From NCBI RefSeq assembly GCF_000814845.2, contig NZ_CP010431.2, forward strand, positions 1,178,001-1,242,000: a stretch of DNA of 64,000 nucleotides. Reading direction: 5' to 3'. Source of the DNA: Pandoraea sputorum (GTDB lineage Bacteria > Pseudomonadota > Gammaproteobacteria > Burkholderiales > Burkholderiaceae). This document shows positions 1-8,876 of the stretch, piece by piece (position 1 is the first letter of the stretch; the number at the start of each line of letters is the position of its first letter). The notes below the pieces were generated by a model. It saw only the letters and a list, made by a program, of their open reading frames with translations, searched no databases and was not told where the DNA came from. A program made the position numbers and the translations under genes.

Positions 1-767
1 CTGCCGTTTCCATTGGCACTGCGGCGCGCGCTTAACTGATCGACCAGACGCTGTTCGATGCCCCCGGTCGAGGCCGTCGAAACCTGCGCGAGCACGCCCG
101 TATCGAGGCCGAGGGCAATGGCGGCGACGCCTGCGAGCATCAGCCCCCCGAGCACGCGGCGAATCCACTCACCTGCGCCCAGCGAGCGCTTCATGGTGGC
201 GAAGACGCGTCCGCCGACGAGCAGGGCCAGTGCGAGCGACGTGGCGGCACCTGCGGCGTACGCGACGAGCAGCAGCGTCGTGCCGACGCTCGCACCTTGC
301 AGTGCCGCGCCCGTCAGCACAAGGCCGAGAATCGGACCGGCACACGGCGCCCAGAGCAGGCCCGTAGCAATGCCGAGCAGGAACGACGCACCGGGACCGG
401 TGCCTTTGGATTCGCCCGAGACACTGTCGTCGCTCTGCGCGGATTGCGTCAGACGGTTGCCCAGCGACACGAGCGGGTGTGTAAGGCGTTCGGCGAGCTT
501 CGGAAAAAGCAGCGTCGCGCCGAACACTGCGACGAGGGCGAGCGCGAGCCAGCGGCCGTACTGGTTGGCCTGCACGACCCAACTGCCACCGACTGCGGCC
601 AGCGTGGCGACAAGCGCGAACATCAGCACCATGCCCGCGAGCATGGGCAGCACGCTGCGCGAGAACGACTGACCGGCACGCGAGAATACGAACGGCAGCA
701 CCGGCAAGATGCACGGGCTGACGATCGTCAGAATCCCGCCGAGGTAGGCAAGGATGAGCAAAGTCAT
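1..767 (-). CDS. CcdA/DsbD-family membrane thiol transporter (DipZ-like), partial
   Basis: The start codon is at 767 and a CAAGGAGCG ribosome site precedes it; the reading frame stays open to the left edge, so only the first 255 codons are visible. The visible part is a chain of hydrophobic helices with the two redox-cysteine motifs of the CcdA family, SPCILPVLPF near residue 18 and APCAGPILG near residue 130. Such proteins carry reducing equivalents from cytoplasmic thioredoxin to periplasmic partners. The chain turns hydrophilic near the edge, so a C-terminal periplasmic thioredoxin-like domain is possible but not visible. It lies directly downstream of an exported MsrB on the same strand, so supplying electrons for periplasmic methionine sulfoxide repair is the likely role (inference). 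Confidence 0.82.
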   Translation of the reverse strand, partial: MTLLILAYLGGILTIVSPCILPVLPFVFSRAGQSFSRSVLPMLAGMVLMFALVATLAAVGGSWVVQANQYGRWLALALVAVFGATLLFPKLAERLTHPLVSLGNRLTQSAQSDDSVSGESKGTGPGASFLLGIATGLLWAPCAGPILGLVLTGAALQGASVGTTLLLVAYAAGAATSLALALLVGGRVFATMKRSLGAGEWIRRVLGGLMLAGVAAIALGLDTGVLAQVSTASTGGIEQRLVDQLSARRSANGNG

Positions 768-843
768 GAAGCGCTCCTTGAGCGGCGTCCGACGTGCGGA
801 CGCTGCGAGCTTTTATTTGGGGGGGCGTCGTGGTGGGCCGATA

Positions 844-1452
844 TCAGGCGGCTTGCGGATGGAACGTCATCGCAAGACCGTTCATGCAGTAGCGCAGGCC
901 GGTCGGCTTGGGACCGTCGTCGAAGACGTGACCCAGATGGCCGCCACAACGGCTGCAATGCACTTCCGTGCGCACCATGCCGAAGCTCCGGTCCGTATGG
1001 GTGCCCACGGCCTTGTCGAGCGGTGTCCAGAAGCTCGGCCAGCCGGTGTGGCTGTCGAACTTGGTGCGCGACGAGAACAGCGGCTGTGCGCAGCCTGCGC
1101 AGGCGAACGTGCCGGCACGGTGTTCGTCGTTGAGTGGGCTGGAGTAGGGCCGTTCGGTGCCTTCCTGACGCAGGATCTCGTACTGACCGGCAGACAGGCG
1201 CTTGCGCCATTCGGCGTCGCTGAAGGCCACCTCGAAGTGTTCGGTGGCGTTCGCGCCTTCGGCCGCCACGGCCGGGCGCACCAGACGCGGCACCAGCCCG
1301 GCGGCGACGGCGGCGGCCGCGGCAGTTGCGCTCAGCAGAAACAGGCGGCGCGCGGGTGTCGGGGCGGCGCTGGCCGCCACGGCACGTGCTGGCTGCGTCG
1401 CCGATGTGGCGGGCTTCCGGGGCTTGGGCGGGTACAAATCGGACAATCTCAT
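844..1452 (-). CDS. msrB: Exported peptide-methionine (R)-S-oxide reductase MsrB
   Basis: A 202-residue protein with an MsrB catalytic domain behind a long N-terminal export signal. The signal carries an Arg-Arg pair (residues 35-36) followed by LFLLS and an alanine-rich hydrophobic stretch, which resembles a Tat signal. The domain shows two zinc CxxC pairs (CAGC and CSRC), the SHTGWPSFW segment and the catalytic cysteine in RYCMN (Cys189). It reduces methionine-R-sulfoxide in proteins, here presumably in the periplasm. GGAGGATGTC precedes the start. The CcdA-like gene follows on the same strand 76 bp downstream, and a two-component system is divergent across a 236-bp gap. Tat rather than Sec export is inferred. 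Confidence 0.93.
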   Translation of the reverse strand: MRLSDLYPPKPRKPATSATQPARAVAASAAPTPARRLFLLSATAAAAAVAAGLVPRLVRPAVAAEGANATEHFEVAFSDAEWRKRLSAGQYEILRQEGTERPYSSPLNDEHRAGTFACAGCAQPLFSSRTKFDSHTGWPSFWTPLDKAVGTHTDRSFGMVRTEVHCSRCGGHLGHVFDDGPKPTGLRYCMNGLAMTFHPQAA

Positions 1453-1688
1453 GACATCCTCCGGTCAGTAGGACGATCCGGCGCGGGCTGGCCCCGCCGC
1501 AATAAGCTGGGGAGCGCGACGGCGGTGGTACGGCACAGAGGGGATCCGTGCCGGATCGATGACTGAAGATTAGTGCCCCGGCGATGGCGAAGTCCTCACG
1601 TAAAATTAAACAATTCGTGATACCTCCAGGGGCGCGATCTGCGCACAATGGGGCCTTCAAGACTCACTTTCCGGGAGCTTCCCGTCCG

Positions 1689-2441
1689 ATGGAATCGCCG
1701 CGCCGTGTCCTGCTCGTCGAAGACGACGTGCATATTGCCGATCTGCTCACGCTGCATTTGCGCGACGAGCGGTTCGAGGTCGTGCATTGCGCCGATGGCA
1801 ACGAGGGCCTGCGGCGCCTCGCCGAAGGCGGCTGGGACGCCCTGATCCTCGATCTCATGCTGCCCGGCGTCGACGGGCTGGAAATCTGCCGACAAGCGCG
1901 GCAGATGACCCGCTACACCCCCATCATCATCACCAGCGCCCGCTCCAGCGAGGTCCACAGGATTCTCGGGCTGGAATTGGGGGCAGACGACTACCTCGCC
2001 AAGCCCTTTTCCGTGCTGGAGCTGGTCGCGCGGGTCAAGGCGCTCATGCGCCGCGTCGATGCGCTCGCCCGCAATGCCCGCATGGAAGCGGGCAGCCTGG
2101 CGATTGCCGGGTTGTTCATCGACCCGATTGCGCGCGAGGCTACGCTTGGCGGCAAGCTGCTCGACCTCACGCCGCGCGAATTCGATTTGCTGTACTTCTT
2201 TGCGCGTCAGCCCGGCAAGGTGTTCTCGCGCATGGATCTGCTCAACGCTGTGTGGGGCTATCAGCATGAAGGGTACGAACACACTGTGAACACACACATC
2301 AACCGCTTGCGGGCCAAGATCGAAGCCGATCCCGCGCAGCCCATGCGCATCCTCACCGTCTGGGGGCGCGGTTACAAGTTCGCGAACGACGGTGCGCCAG
2401 AAGGTTCGGGCACCGGCGGCACCGACGCGGGAGCCGCATGA
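1689..2441 (+). CDS. OmpR-family response regulator
   Basis: A 250-residue regulator with an N-terminal receiver domain (acidic pair EDD at 11-13, phospho-acceptor Asp55 in LILDLMLPG, the AKPF lysine loop) and a C-terminal winged helix (LTPREFDLLYFFARQPGKVFS and the HTVNTHINRLRAKIE recognition region). An in-frame ATG exists at 1584, but the extra 35 residues are not receiver-like, so the start is set at 1689. It overlaps the downstream histidine kinase by four bases (ATGA), so they form one translationally coupled pair. It is divergent from msrB, which makes that operon a candidate target (inference). Confidence 0.92.
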   Translation: MESPRRVLLVEDDVHIADLLTLHLRDERFEVVHCADGNEGLRRLAEGGWDALILDLMLPGVDGLEICRQARQMTRYTPIIITSARSSEVHRILGLELGADDYLAKPFSVLELVARVKALMRRVDALARNARMEAGSLAIAGLFIDPIAREATLGGKLLDLTPREFDLLYFFARQPGKVFSRMDLLNAVWGYQHEGYEHTVNTHINRLRAKIEADPAQPMRILTVWGRGYKFANDGAPEGSGTGGTDAGAA

Positions 2442-3928
2442 TGCGTCGCTGGAATCTCTCCCTGACCCAGCGCCTGTCGCTCGTGTTCGCCGTGCTGCTG
2501 ATCGTGTGCAGCGGCACGTCGGCATGGATGCAGGTGAGGGCGAACCGCATGCACGAAGCCGAAGTGATTCAGGGACTTTCGCGCGGGCTGGCCGAGCACA
2601 TCGCCGCCAACGCGCAGCTAATGGATGCGAACGGCATGAAGCCCGATGCAGTGCGACGTCTGTTCGGGCAACTGATGGTCGTGAATCCGAGCGTCGAGGT
2701 CTATCTGCTCGACGAACAGGGACGCATCACCGGGCACGCTGCGCCGGAAGGGCATGTGCGTCGCATGCAGGTCGATCTTGGACCGGTGCATCGTCTGATC
2801 GACGGCGAGGCGCTGCCGATCTACGGCGACGACCCGCGCAACGCCGACGTGCGTAAAGTCTTCAGCGCCGCGCCGTTGCGCGTGGACGGGCGCGAAGTGG
2901 GTTACGTCTACGTCGTGCTGCTGGGCGAGGCGCACGACCGGTTTGCCGAACGCGGGGCAACGAGTGCTGCACTCAACACGGCCCTGTTGTCGATCGGTCT
3001 CGTGGCGGCACTCTGCCTGATCGCGGATCTGGCGGCGTTTGCGCTCATTACGCGCCCGCTGCGGCGACTGACGCAGACCGTGCGCGAATTCGACATCGAC
3101 GCGGCACCTCCGCCGGTGCCTGCCCTGTCGACGGAAGCGCTGGCGGCAGAACAGGCGCGTCCGAGCGACGAGATCACGGTGCTGGAGCGGGCGTTCCGTC
3201 AGATGGCCGAGCGACTGGGCACGCAATGGCGCACGCTAACGCGTCAGGATCAGGAGCGGCGCGAACTCATCGCCAACATCTCCCACGATTTACGCACGCC
3301 GCTTTCGTCGCTGCACGGCTATCTGGAAACGCTTTCGCTCAAGGACGCGACGCTCACGCCCGACGAGCGTCGGCGCTATCTCGGCATTGCGCTGGACCAG
3401 AGCCGCAAGGTCGGCGCGCTGGCGCAGTCGTTGTTCGAGCTGGCGCGTCTTGAGCATGGGTTTGTGCAGCCGGAGCTGGAGCCGTTCTCAGTGACGGATC
3501 TGATCCAGGATGTCTTCCAGAAATTCGAACTGAGCGCCGAGTCGCGCGGTGTGGCGCTGCGTGCGCAACTCGCGCCGCAGATTCCGGCGGCGCGGGGCGA
3601 CCTCGGTCTGATCGAGCGTGTCTTCACGAACTTGCTGGAAAACGCGCTGCGTTACACGCCGCCCGGCGGCGAGATCACCGTGGCAGTGGCACCGGCCGGT
3701 TCGGAAATCGAAGTTCGGGTGAGCGATACGGGGCCGGGAATTCCGGACAGCGCGCGAGAGGGCTTGTTCGAGCGGCCGTTCACGGTCGGCGGGGCACGCC
3801 GCGAGGGCGGACTAGGATTGCGGATCGTGCATCGCATCCTGCAACTGCACGACCGGCGCATCACGTTGGTGGACACGTCCGGTCAGGCAGCGCAGGGCGC
3901 GACGTTCCGCTTCACTTTGCCGACGTAA
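2438..3928 (+). CDS. Sensor histidine kinase
   Basis: A 496-residue membrane kinase. Transmembrane segments lie near residues 11-30 and 180-204 and enclose a periplasmic domain of about 150 residues. HAMP follows, then the dimerisation helix with ISHDLRTPLSSLHGY (phospho-acceptor His283), then the ATPase domain with N-box ENALRYTP, DTGPGIP and GGLGL. The periplasmic domain carries several methionines (31, 38, 62, 67, 80, 110). The known E. coli HprSR system senses oxidants through methionines and controls msrPQ, so an oxidant-sensing role next to msrB is plausible but unproven. Its 3' end overlaps the convergent lipoprotein gene by 17 bases. Confidence 0.92.
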   Translation: MMRRWNLSLTQRLSLVFAVLLIVCSGTSAWMQVRANRMHEAEVIQGLSRGLAEHIAANAQLMDANGMKPDAVRRLFGQLMVVNPSVEVYLLDEQGRITGHAAPEGHVRRMQVDLGPVHRLIDGEALPIYGDDPRNADVRKVFSAAPLRVDGREVGYVYVVLLGEAHDRFAERGATSAALNTALLSIGLVAALCLIADLAAFALITRPLRRLTQTVREFDIDAAPPPVPALSTEALAAEQARPSDEITVLERAFRQMAERLGTQWRTLTRQDQERRELIANISHDLRTPLSSLHGYLETLSLKDATLTPDERRRYLGIALDQSRKVGALAQSLFELARLEHGFVQPELEPFSVTDLIQDVFQKFELSAESRGVALRAQLAPQIPAARGDLGLIERVFTNLLENALRYTPPGGEITVAVAPAGSEIEVRVSDTGPGIPDSAREGLFERPFTVGGARREGGLGLRIVHRILQLHDRRITLVDTSGQAAQGATFRFTLPT

Positions 3929-5123
3929 GTTTGTCGCTGGCGGCGGGGGCGGTCGATTCGGTAGTCGACTCGGTGGTCGATTCGGCGGCCGGTGCCGGTG
4001 ACACGGCGTGGGGCGCCGGTACAGCGGGCGCTGCTGCTGTGGTATCGAAGTACGTCAGCTTTCGCACGAAGACGTTCGCGAACGGGTCGACTCTGTCGCC
4101 GGGCGCGGTAATCACGATGCGCACGATGTTGCCGTGGCTGTCGTACTTGTAGTGGTATTCGGAGACGTGGCGCTCGCCTGTGGCCGCGTCGGTGCGGGTC
4201 ACACGGATGAGTTCGTGGCGCGGCGAGTACTCCGAGACTTCGTTGTCCCACGCGAGCGGCAGCCATTGACCGTCGATGAACGCGGCCGCGCCGTTGTCGC
4301 GCACGATGCGTCCGCCATCGGGCTTGCGCTCCACGCTGGCGAACGTGCGATACGACACCATCTTCGGTGCCGGGCGGGCGCGGCCGTCGGCGGTAATCAC
4401 CTGACGCGCCTCGTTCGGCGCTTCCCACTGACGCGACAGCGCAAAGCATTCGTCGTCGAACTGACGCGCCTGAAGCGTGCCGGGTCGGCGATGGCGCAGG
4501 CTGTTCGAGCTGGACACCAGCGTGCGCGTCCATTCGAGATGCCCGTCTTCCTGACGCACTTGTTCCTTCCAAGCGGGATGCCGCGTTGCGTGCACGATCC
4601 ACTCGTCCGGCCCTTGCCAGTCGACGCTGCTGCCGTTGATGCTGTGCAGGCGGCCATCGGCGTCGTAGGTATAGCGGCCGCGATCGGTGCTGGCGAGCAG
4701 GTGACCCTGCGCGTCGAATTCCATTACGAAGCGATTGCCGTTATCGAGCGGGCCGACTTTGCCGGTGACGCGGTCGTAGCTGGCGATGAATCGCGTTTCC
4801 TCGATCTTGCGAACGCCAGCGGGAATGCCGCCGAAGTTGCGCATGAGGTCGTCTTCTTCACGCAGCGAGGTTTGCACGCACCATGGTAGCGGCGCCACGG
4901 CCTGCGGTGTTTCGGTGGACGGCGCAGCGGAGGCGGTGCTCATCGGCGACGTCGTCGCAACGCGGGGCGTCTGTGGGCTTGCCGGGGAGGCCGAGAGTGC
5001 GCCGGGGCGCGCGCCTGCGCAACCGGCAAGCACTGCGGTGAGTGCGGCGAGCGCCAAAGCGCCGCGCACAGGACGTAAAGAAAGCATGGATTGGACAGTT
5101 CGGGCAGGTGAAGCAGACATCAT
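3912..5123 (-). CDS. Putative lipoprotein of unknown function
   Basis: No assigned family was recognised. The N-terminus has a lipoprotein signal ending in the lipobox LAGC; a start at 5087 (MLSLRPVRG) gives the more classical signal length, while 5123 is the longest reading frame, and neither has a clear ribosome site. The mature part has a Ser/Thr/Pro-rich linker, then a region with YD-repeat-like strands (FDAQGHLLAS, YTYDADGRL, YHYKYDSHGNIVR) suggesting a beta-rich surface fold. The C-terminal tail is a tandem TTES repeat. It is probably anchored in the outer membrane facing the periplasm (inference). Confidence 0.72.
   Translation of the reverse strand: MMSASPARTVQSMLSLRPVRGALALAALTAVLAGCAGARPGALSASPASPQTPRVATTSPMSTASAAPSTETPQAVAPLPWCVQTSLREEDDLMRNFGGIPAGVRKIEETRFIASYDRVTGKVGPLDNGNRFVMEFDAQGHLLASTDRGRYTYDADGRLHSINGSSVDWQGPDEWIVHATRHPAWKEQVRQEDGHLEWTRTLVSSSNSLRHRRPGTLQARQFDDECFALSRQWEAPNEARQVITADGRARPAPKMVSYRTFASVERKPDGGRIVRDNGAAAFIDGQWLPLAWDNEVSEYSPRHELIRVTRTDAATGERHVSEYHYKYDSHGNIVRIVITAPGDRVDPFANVFVRKLTYFDTTAAAPAVPAPHAVSPAPAAESTTESTTESTAPAASDKLTSAK
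3952..3987. repeat. Three tandem 12-bp units encoding TTES repeats
   Basis: Three consecutive near-identical 12-bp units (GTCGATTCGGTA-type) occur at 3952-3963, 3964-3975 and 3976-3987. They encode the repeated Ser/Thr/Glu tail of the lipoprotein gene. The in-frame 12-bp unit allows copy-number change without a frameshift. Confidence 0.75.
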
Positions 5124-5233
5124 CGCAACGGATTGCCGGAGGTATTTTTCCTAGATTGTACCGGCTCCGTGTGACGAGTCTGCCTGAGCGGCCGCGGGGA
5201 GGGGCACGAGAGGTCGCCCCCCGGCTCACGCCA

Positions 5234-6613
5234 TTAGCGCCAGAGCGTCCACGCGAAGCCCGTGATCACAAGGATGCAGACGATATTGATGACGAATCCT
5301 GCACCGACCATCGAGCGTTGCGGCACGCAGCCGGTGCCGAACACGATGGCGTTCGGTGGCGTGGCTACCGGCAGCATGAAGGCGCATGACGCCCCGATGC
5401 CGATCACCATCGTCAGCAAAGCTTCGGGCATGCCCAGAGAGACCGAAATGGCGGCGAAGATTGGCACGAGAATCGCCGCGCTGGCCGTGTTGCTCGTCAG
5501 TTCGGTCAGGAAGACGATGAACGCGGCAGTGATCAGCAGGACCACAAGGGTCGGGCTGGTAGCGAAGATGCTGGACACGGCCTGCGCCATGACGACGCTG
5601 GCGCCCGAGTCGCGCAAGACCACGCTGAGCGTGAGGCCACCGCCGAACAGCAGCAGCACGCCCCAGTCGGTATGGGCCTGAATCTGTTTCCATGAAGCAA
5701 CGCCGGTCGTCGCGATGAGGATGGCGGCAAGCAGGGCGATCAGCGTGTCGAGCTGCCTGACGCCGCCGAGCCACGCCGCGATCTGCTGGCTGAAGATCCA
5801 GGTCATCACCGTGAAGCCAAAGATCCCGACGGCGGCGATGCGCTGGCCGGTCCACGTCATCGGCTCGACGTCGACGTCAACCTTTTGGTCCAGACGCGGG
5901 CGCAAGATCAGATACGTCGTGGCAATCATGAGCGGCAGCAGCACAGCGACCAAAGGCACACCGAATTTGGCCCACGTCAGGAAGTCGATGCCCAGATGCG
6001 ACGCGACCATGGCGTTGGGAACGCTGCCGACGACAGTGCCCAGTCCGCCGATATTGGCGCTGTACGCAATGCCGAGCAACAGGAAGGTGAACGTGCGGCG
6101 GTCGCGACTGGCGTCGAGTTGCGAGAGGATGCCCATGGCGAGCGGCAACATCATGGCGGTCGTCGACGTGTTGTTGACCCACATCGACAGCACCGCGGTG
6201 GTGAGGAACAGCATGATCGCCGCCCGATTCATGCGTCCGCCGGCGAGCGTCAGGAGCCGGTTCGCGAGGAAGCGATCGAGGCCCTGAATGCGCATGGCGG
6301 TCGCCAGCGCAAAGCCGCCAAAGAAAAGGAAAACGATCGGATGGGCGAACGACGTCAACGCGGAGGGGACTTCGAGAATGCCGAGCAGCACGGCAAGGAC
6401 CGGCACCATCAATGCGGTGGCCGTCAGGTGGACGGCTTCGGACAGCCACAACACGGCGATGAAGACGGTGAGTGCGAGTCCACGATTGGTCTTTTCGTCG
6501 AATGGCAATAGGGCAATGAGCGCCACCATCAGGATGGCATTGGCTAGCAACACACAGGCGTCGCGGGCGGACATCGCCCATTGGCGGGGGACGGTTGCGG
6601 CAAGTTCGTTCAT
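5234..6613 (-). CDS. SLC13/DASS-family anion:sodium symporter
   Basis: A 459-residue polytopic membrane protein with about a dozen hydrophobic segments. It contains both substrate/sodium signature loops of the divalent anion symporter family: VNNTSTTAMMLP in the first half and LTSNTASAAILVP in the second. The family imports dicarboxylates such as succinate or citrate, or sulfate; the substrate cannot be told from sequence alone. The start at 6613 (MNELAATVP) was chosen because the longer frame (to 6775) has a non-conserved basic leader. AGGAG directly abuts this ATG, closer than normal, so the start is not certain (6574 is another option). Confidence 0.88.
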   Translation of the reverse strand: MNELAATVPRQWAMSARDACVLLANAILMVALIALLPFDEKTNRGLALTVFIAVLWLSEAVHLTATALMVPVLAVLLGILEVPSALTSFAHPIVFLFFGGFALATAMRIQGLDRFLANRLLTLAGGRMNRAAIMLFLTTAVLSMWVNNTSTTAMMLPLAMGILSQLDASRDRRTFTFLLLGIAYSANIGGLGTVVGSVPNAMVASHLGIDFLTWAKFGVPLVAVLLPLMIATTYLILRPRLDQKVDVDVEPMTWTGQRIAAVGIFGFTVMTWIFSQQIAAWLGGVRQLDTLIALLAAILIATTGVASWKQIQAHTDWGVLLLFGGGLTLSVVLRDSGASVVMAQAVSSIFATSPTLVVLLITAAFIVFLTELTSNTASAAILVPIFAAISVSLGMPEALLTMVIGIGASCAFMLPVATPPNAIVFGTGCVPQRSMVGAGFVINIVCILVITGFAWTLWR

Positions 6614-6834
6614 CTCCTGGTACCTCGGTATGCAATTGTTTTTCGTGGAGCTTCCCGTCGTAGCAAGCTGCGCGGGAGAGGCGGGCGCGACATGACGCAT
6701 TACGGCGCATGAAGCTGCGCGACGCACGAAATGCGGCCGACAGGCCGACATTCGTGCGTTCGCCTTTGATGCCACGGATCTGCGGGAGGTGCCTTAGGAA
6801 ATCGCTCATACGTAATGCTGTGGAGTGAAAATAC

Positions 6835-7524
6835 TCACCCGCGCTTGGCGGGCGGCAGCGCCTTGTCCGGCCATGCCTGCCGAAGCGCATCGGCAAACCC
6901 GGCGCTCACGCGCGAGAACGGCCGTGCCGAGGTCGTCACGCGGGGTAGCGCGCTCCACGCGATGGACACGCCGGCTTTCTCTGAGCGCTCCACCAGCGCC
7001 CGATCTTCGCTGCACGTCATCGGGTCGAAGCCCCCCAGTCGTTGATACACCGCCGCATCGATGCCGAGGTTGGCTCCATGCACGTGACGGTGTCCGTCGC
7101 GATCTTGATAGTGAGCAAGAAATGCAGCCCGCGCCCGTTGTGCGTGGATGCCGTGCGATTCCCAGTGTATGACGCCAACGGTGCCGCAGACCACTTGTGC
7201 GCGCAGCGACAACTGATCGACGAGCCAGCCGGGAGAAACGATTGTGTCGGCGTCGGTGAATGCGAGCCAGCGAGCGCCTCTTGCGATCAGATGTTGTGCG
7301 CCACATGCACGTGCCATACCGACGTTGCGGGCGTGACACGTCAGTGCCGTGACGGGCCATGTCCCGACACGCTTAGCCGTCGCGTCGGTGCACGCATCGA
7401 GCACCACGACGACGGCGACCGGTTCACCGAAAAGCGCCGGCTGTTGCGTCGCGCGCACGACCGCTGCAAGACAGAGATCGATGTGACGCTCCTCGTTGTG
7501 TGCCGGAATGCAAATGCCAATCAT
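6835..7524 (-). CDS. Family 2 glycosyltransferase
   Basis: A 229-residue soluble GT-A-type glycosyltransferase. It starts with the nucleotide-sugar strand MIGICIPAHNEE, has VVVLDACTD and the metal-binding FTDADTIVSPGW (DxD-type), and later GANLGIDAAVYQRLGGF and the acidic SEDRALVER region. No membrane span is seen. It is the last gene of a four-gene same-strand cluster; its ATG follows the methyltransferase stop by 12 bases and is preceded by GAGG. Acceptor and sugar are unknown; the neighbouring deacetylase and NodS-like methyltransferase suggest an amino sugar (inference). Confidence 0.87.
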   Translation of the reverse strand: MIGICIPAHNEERHIDLCLAAVVRATQQPALFGEPVAVVVVLDACTDATAKRVGTWPVTALTCHARNVGMARACGAQHLIARGARWLAFTDADTIVSPGWLVDQLSLRAQVVCGTVGVIHWESHGIHAQRARAAFLAHYQDRDGHRHVHGANLGIDAAVYQRLGGFDPMTCSEDRALVERSEKAGVSIAWSALPRVTTSARPFSRVSAGFADALRQAWPDKALPPAKRG

Positions 7525-7536
7525 GGTCGGACCTCA

Positions 7537-8121
7537 TTATTCCTTGCGCCATACGTCCAGTCGAAACCGCTGGTCTTCATGCGCCACGCATCGCACGAGT
7601 CCGCTCACGCGATGCACCGCTTCATGCAGCGTATGCGTCGGCTGCACCCGGTCGTCGAACTCCGGCATGTAATGGCACATCAGCCACTCGCCCCCCGTAC
7701 TGAGCGAACGCAAGCACGACTGCATCAGCCGCGTGAAGCGCTCGGGCGACAGATAGTAAGCAAGTTCCGAGACGATCACGAGGTCCACCGAGGCCCACTC
7801 CGTCAATGGCCATGCTTCCGGCACCGACATCACATCGAGAGACACATTGTCGATGCCTCGCGCTGCAAATAGGGCACGGCAACGCTCGATGGCGCTCGGC
7901 GACAGATCGACCGCATGTAGCTTGTCGCATCTCGATGCCAGCGGCGCGGTGATCTGGCCGAGGCCGCAGCCCAGCTCGAGCGCCGCGGCGTAGCGCGGTT
8001 GTCCAAGCGACGCAAGCACCAGATCGCGCTTGCGCCGTTCGTACCAGGAAGAGTGCACCGACCACGGATCGTCGCAGGCGCGATAGCGCGCGTCGAAATC
8101 CGGGGCGTTGAAGTCCGTCAT
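7537..8121 (-). CDS. NodS-like SAM-dependent methyltransferase
   Basis: A 194-residue class I methyltransferase. The SAM-binding motif I is ALELGCGLGQITAPLA, followed by LHAVDLSPSAIERC and the post-motif VDLVIVSELAYYL. The overall pattern (DPWSVHSSWYERRKRDLVLASL near the N-terminus) matches NodS-type N-methyltransferases, which methylate de-N-acetylated glucosamine in Nod factor synthesis. The start at 8121 (MTDFNAPDF) was preferred to 8151 because GAGGTG lies at good distance. Its ATG overlaps the stop of the upstream PIG-L gene (ATGA), so the two are coupled. Substrate is unknown. Confidence 0.85.
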   Translation of the reverse strand: MTDFNAPDFDARYRACDDPWSVHSSWYERRKRDLVLASLGQPRYAAALELGCGLGQITAPLASRCDKLHAVDLSPSAIERCRALFAARGIDNVSLDVMSVPEAWPLTEWASVDLVIVSELAYYLSPERFTRLMQSCLRSLSTGGEWLMCHYMPEFDDRVQPTHTLHEAVHRVSGLVRCVAHEDQRFRLDVWRKE

Positions 8122-8876
8122 AGAAAGAACACCTCGAACGGCCGTTGCCATCGGGCGAGCGCATACGTGGGCAACACCGGGGGCGCACCTGTGCTCGGAT
8201 CGGGGCCGAGCTGACTGCGAAAGGCGGACATCGCCTGCCGCTTTGCGAGCCGATCGCGGCGCGGCAGACGCACGGCGACCGCGCGCTCGAGGGGCAGATC
8301 ATCTGAGGCCGGATCCGCCCAATGCCAGCCCCAGATCGGCATCTCGATTACGCGGCATCGGATGGCCTGTGCTGCACGAAGGCACGCACGCGCGACGGCT
8401 TCGTGGTCGGGGTGAGCGTCGAATCGCCACGGTGCGAGGACGGTGTCGCCCGGCACGAGCGCGCGACACAGGGCATCGGCGATCCGTGATTCGTGCGCCG
8501 CGACCTGGCCGTCCGGGATGCGTAGGCGATGGCGCCCGGCGCGCAGCGACAGTCTTTGCTGCGCGGTCAGACTTTCGCGAACACGGATCTCGGCTAATTG
8601 AGCGGGCGTCCACACCGTCGAGCCGGGATGGCTGGCTTCGCCGTCCGTCACCGCCCAGAGGTGGACGTCCACGTTACATCGCGCCCATTGATGCAATGTG
8701 CCGCCACATCCGAGCACTTCGTCGTCGGGGTGTGGCGCAACGACGTGCACTGCATGGCCCGGCGCGACGAGCGAGCGCGCAGGCACGGTCGGCAACGGGT
8801 GTCGGCGAAACCAGTGTTGCCAGGTCGCCTCTGCGGTGCCTTCTCCGGCAATGACGCGCGCGCTCAGAGTGTCCAT
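8118..8876 (-). CDS. PIG-L/LmbE-family deacetylase
   Basis: A 252-residue zinc hydrolase of the PIG-L family, which removes acetyl groups from N-acetylglucosaminyl lipids and thiol cofactors. The metal motif PHPDDEVLGCGG and the second motif HPDHEAVARA are intact. The start at 8876 (MDTLSARV) was chosen because the 73 residues ahead of it are an arginine-rich out-of-frame shadow of the upstream gene. It overlaps that gene by 13 bases and the downstream methyltransferase by four. A GlcNAc-containing substrate made with the adjacent glycosyltransferase is a reasonable guess. Confidence 0.87.
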   Translation of the reverse strand: MDTLSARVIAGEGTAEATWQHWFRRHPLPTVPARSLVAPGHAVHVVAPHPDDEVLGCGGTLHQWARCNVDVHLWAVTDGEASHPGSTVWTPAQLAEIRVRESLTAQQRLSLRAGRHRLRIPDGQVAAHESRIADALCRALVPGDTVLAPWRFDAHPDHEAVARACLRAAQAIRCRVIEMPIWGWHWADPASDDLPLERAVAVRLPRRDRLAKRQAMSAFRSQLGPDPSTGAPPVLPTYALARWQRPFEVFFL

